From positions 1 through 5,810 of the forward strand of contig CAYVQU010000256.1 in the NCBI GenBank assembly GCA_964453155.1: 5,810 bases of DNA, written 5' to 3'. The first letter of the stretch is position 1. Every line of letters begins with the position of its first letter. The notes under the pieces are model-generated. The model saw nothing but the letters and a program-made list of their open reading frames with translations, was not told where the DNA came from and made no database searches. This DNA is from CAYVQU01 sp964453155 (lineage in GTDB: Bacteria; Chloroflexota; Anaerolineae; Anaerolineales; UBA11858). Both the position numbers and the translations under genes were made by a program. This document shows, piece after piece, positions 5,767 to 5,810 of the stretch.

Positions 5767-5810
5767 CCCAATTATTATGAAACAGCTAAAGATGGGTCCC
5801 GAATTGGAGT

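Larger units (their letters stand above)
4660..5810 (+). mobile_element. Integron-type gene cassette 3 (SDR), right end incomplete
   Basis: The unit starts at the inferred crossover after G4659 and contains one complete + strand gene and a long non-coding tail. Cassette logic predicts that its own terminal site opens with the reverse complement of its start, GCCGCACAAC. This exact 10-mer occurs at 5757-5766. The GC-rich inner arms that should follow are not recognisable in the remaining 44 bases, so the right end may be just outside the window or this match may be chance. The unit is at least about 1.1 kb. Confidence 0.5.

Overview
The window reads best as a stretch of an integron-type gene-cassette array. 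It holds three protein genes, all on the + strand, each alone in its own unit. The units are separated by long, GC-rich, imperfect inverted repeats with the layout of attC recombination sites: outer boxes GCTGGCTAAC / GTTAGCCAGC, then GC-rich inner arms that differ by an extra, bulged base always on the left arm, then a variable centre that carries a shared ACGCGG(G/C)GC core. No integrase gene or attI site lies in the window, so it could be the inside of a chromosomal integron or an integrase-less attC cluster (CALIN). The organism cannot be named from this sequence. The TIR, membrane helix and WD40 architecture, and the Cys-containing segment after the propeller, resemble proteins common in Chloroflexota (Anaerolineae) and cyanobacteria; this is a weak inference.

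Layout. Positions 1-132 hold the right part of an attC-like site. Cassette 1 (about 124-3678, roughly 3.55 kb, very large for a cassette) carries a 1076-residue TIR protein with a helical linker, a transmembrane helix, 14 WD40 blades and a second transmembrane helix, preceded by a possible promoter of its own. A 128-bp attC-like site follows (3560-3687). Cassette 2 (about 3679-4659) is AT-rich and encodes a 259-residue protein with two N-terminal membrane helices and a probable degenerate phospholipase-D-like domain. A 135-bp attC-like site follows (4534-4668). Cassette 3 (from about 4660) encodes a complete classical short-chain dehydrogenase/reductase and then has about 350 bp without a convincing gene. 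An exact 10-nt copy of the outer box expected for cassette 3 appears at 5757-5766, close to the window end.

How the genes work together. Nothing shows that the three products form one pathway; a cassette array is normally a collection of independent functions. The TIR protein looks like a membrane-anchored NAD-cleaving effector coupled to a large beta-propeller sensor, which suggests an anti-phage or stress-response abortive module. The cassette 2 protein may also be a small membrane defence or stress protein, but this is speculative. The SDR is probably a metabolic oxidoreductase of unknown substrate. The most notable points are the unusually large defence-like cassette and the predicted topology of its product, which puts the WD40 propellers on the opposite side of the membrane from the TIR domain.
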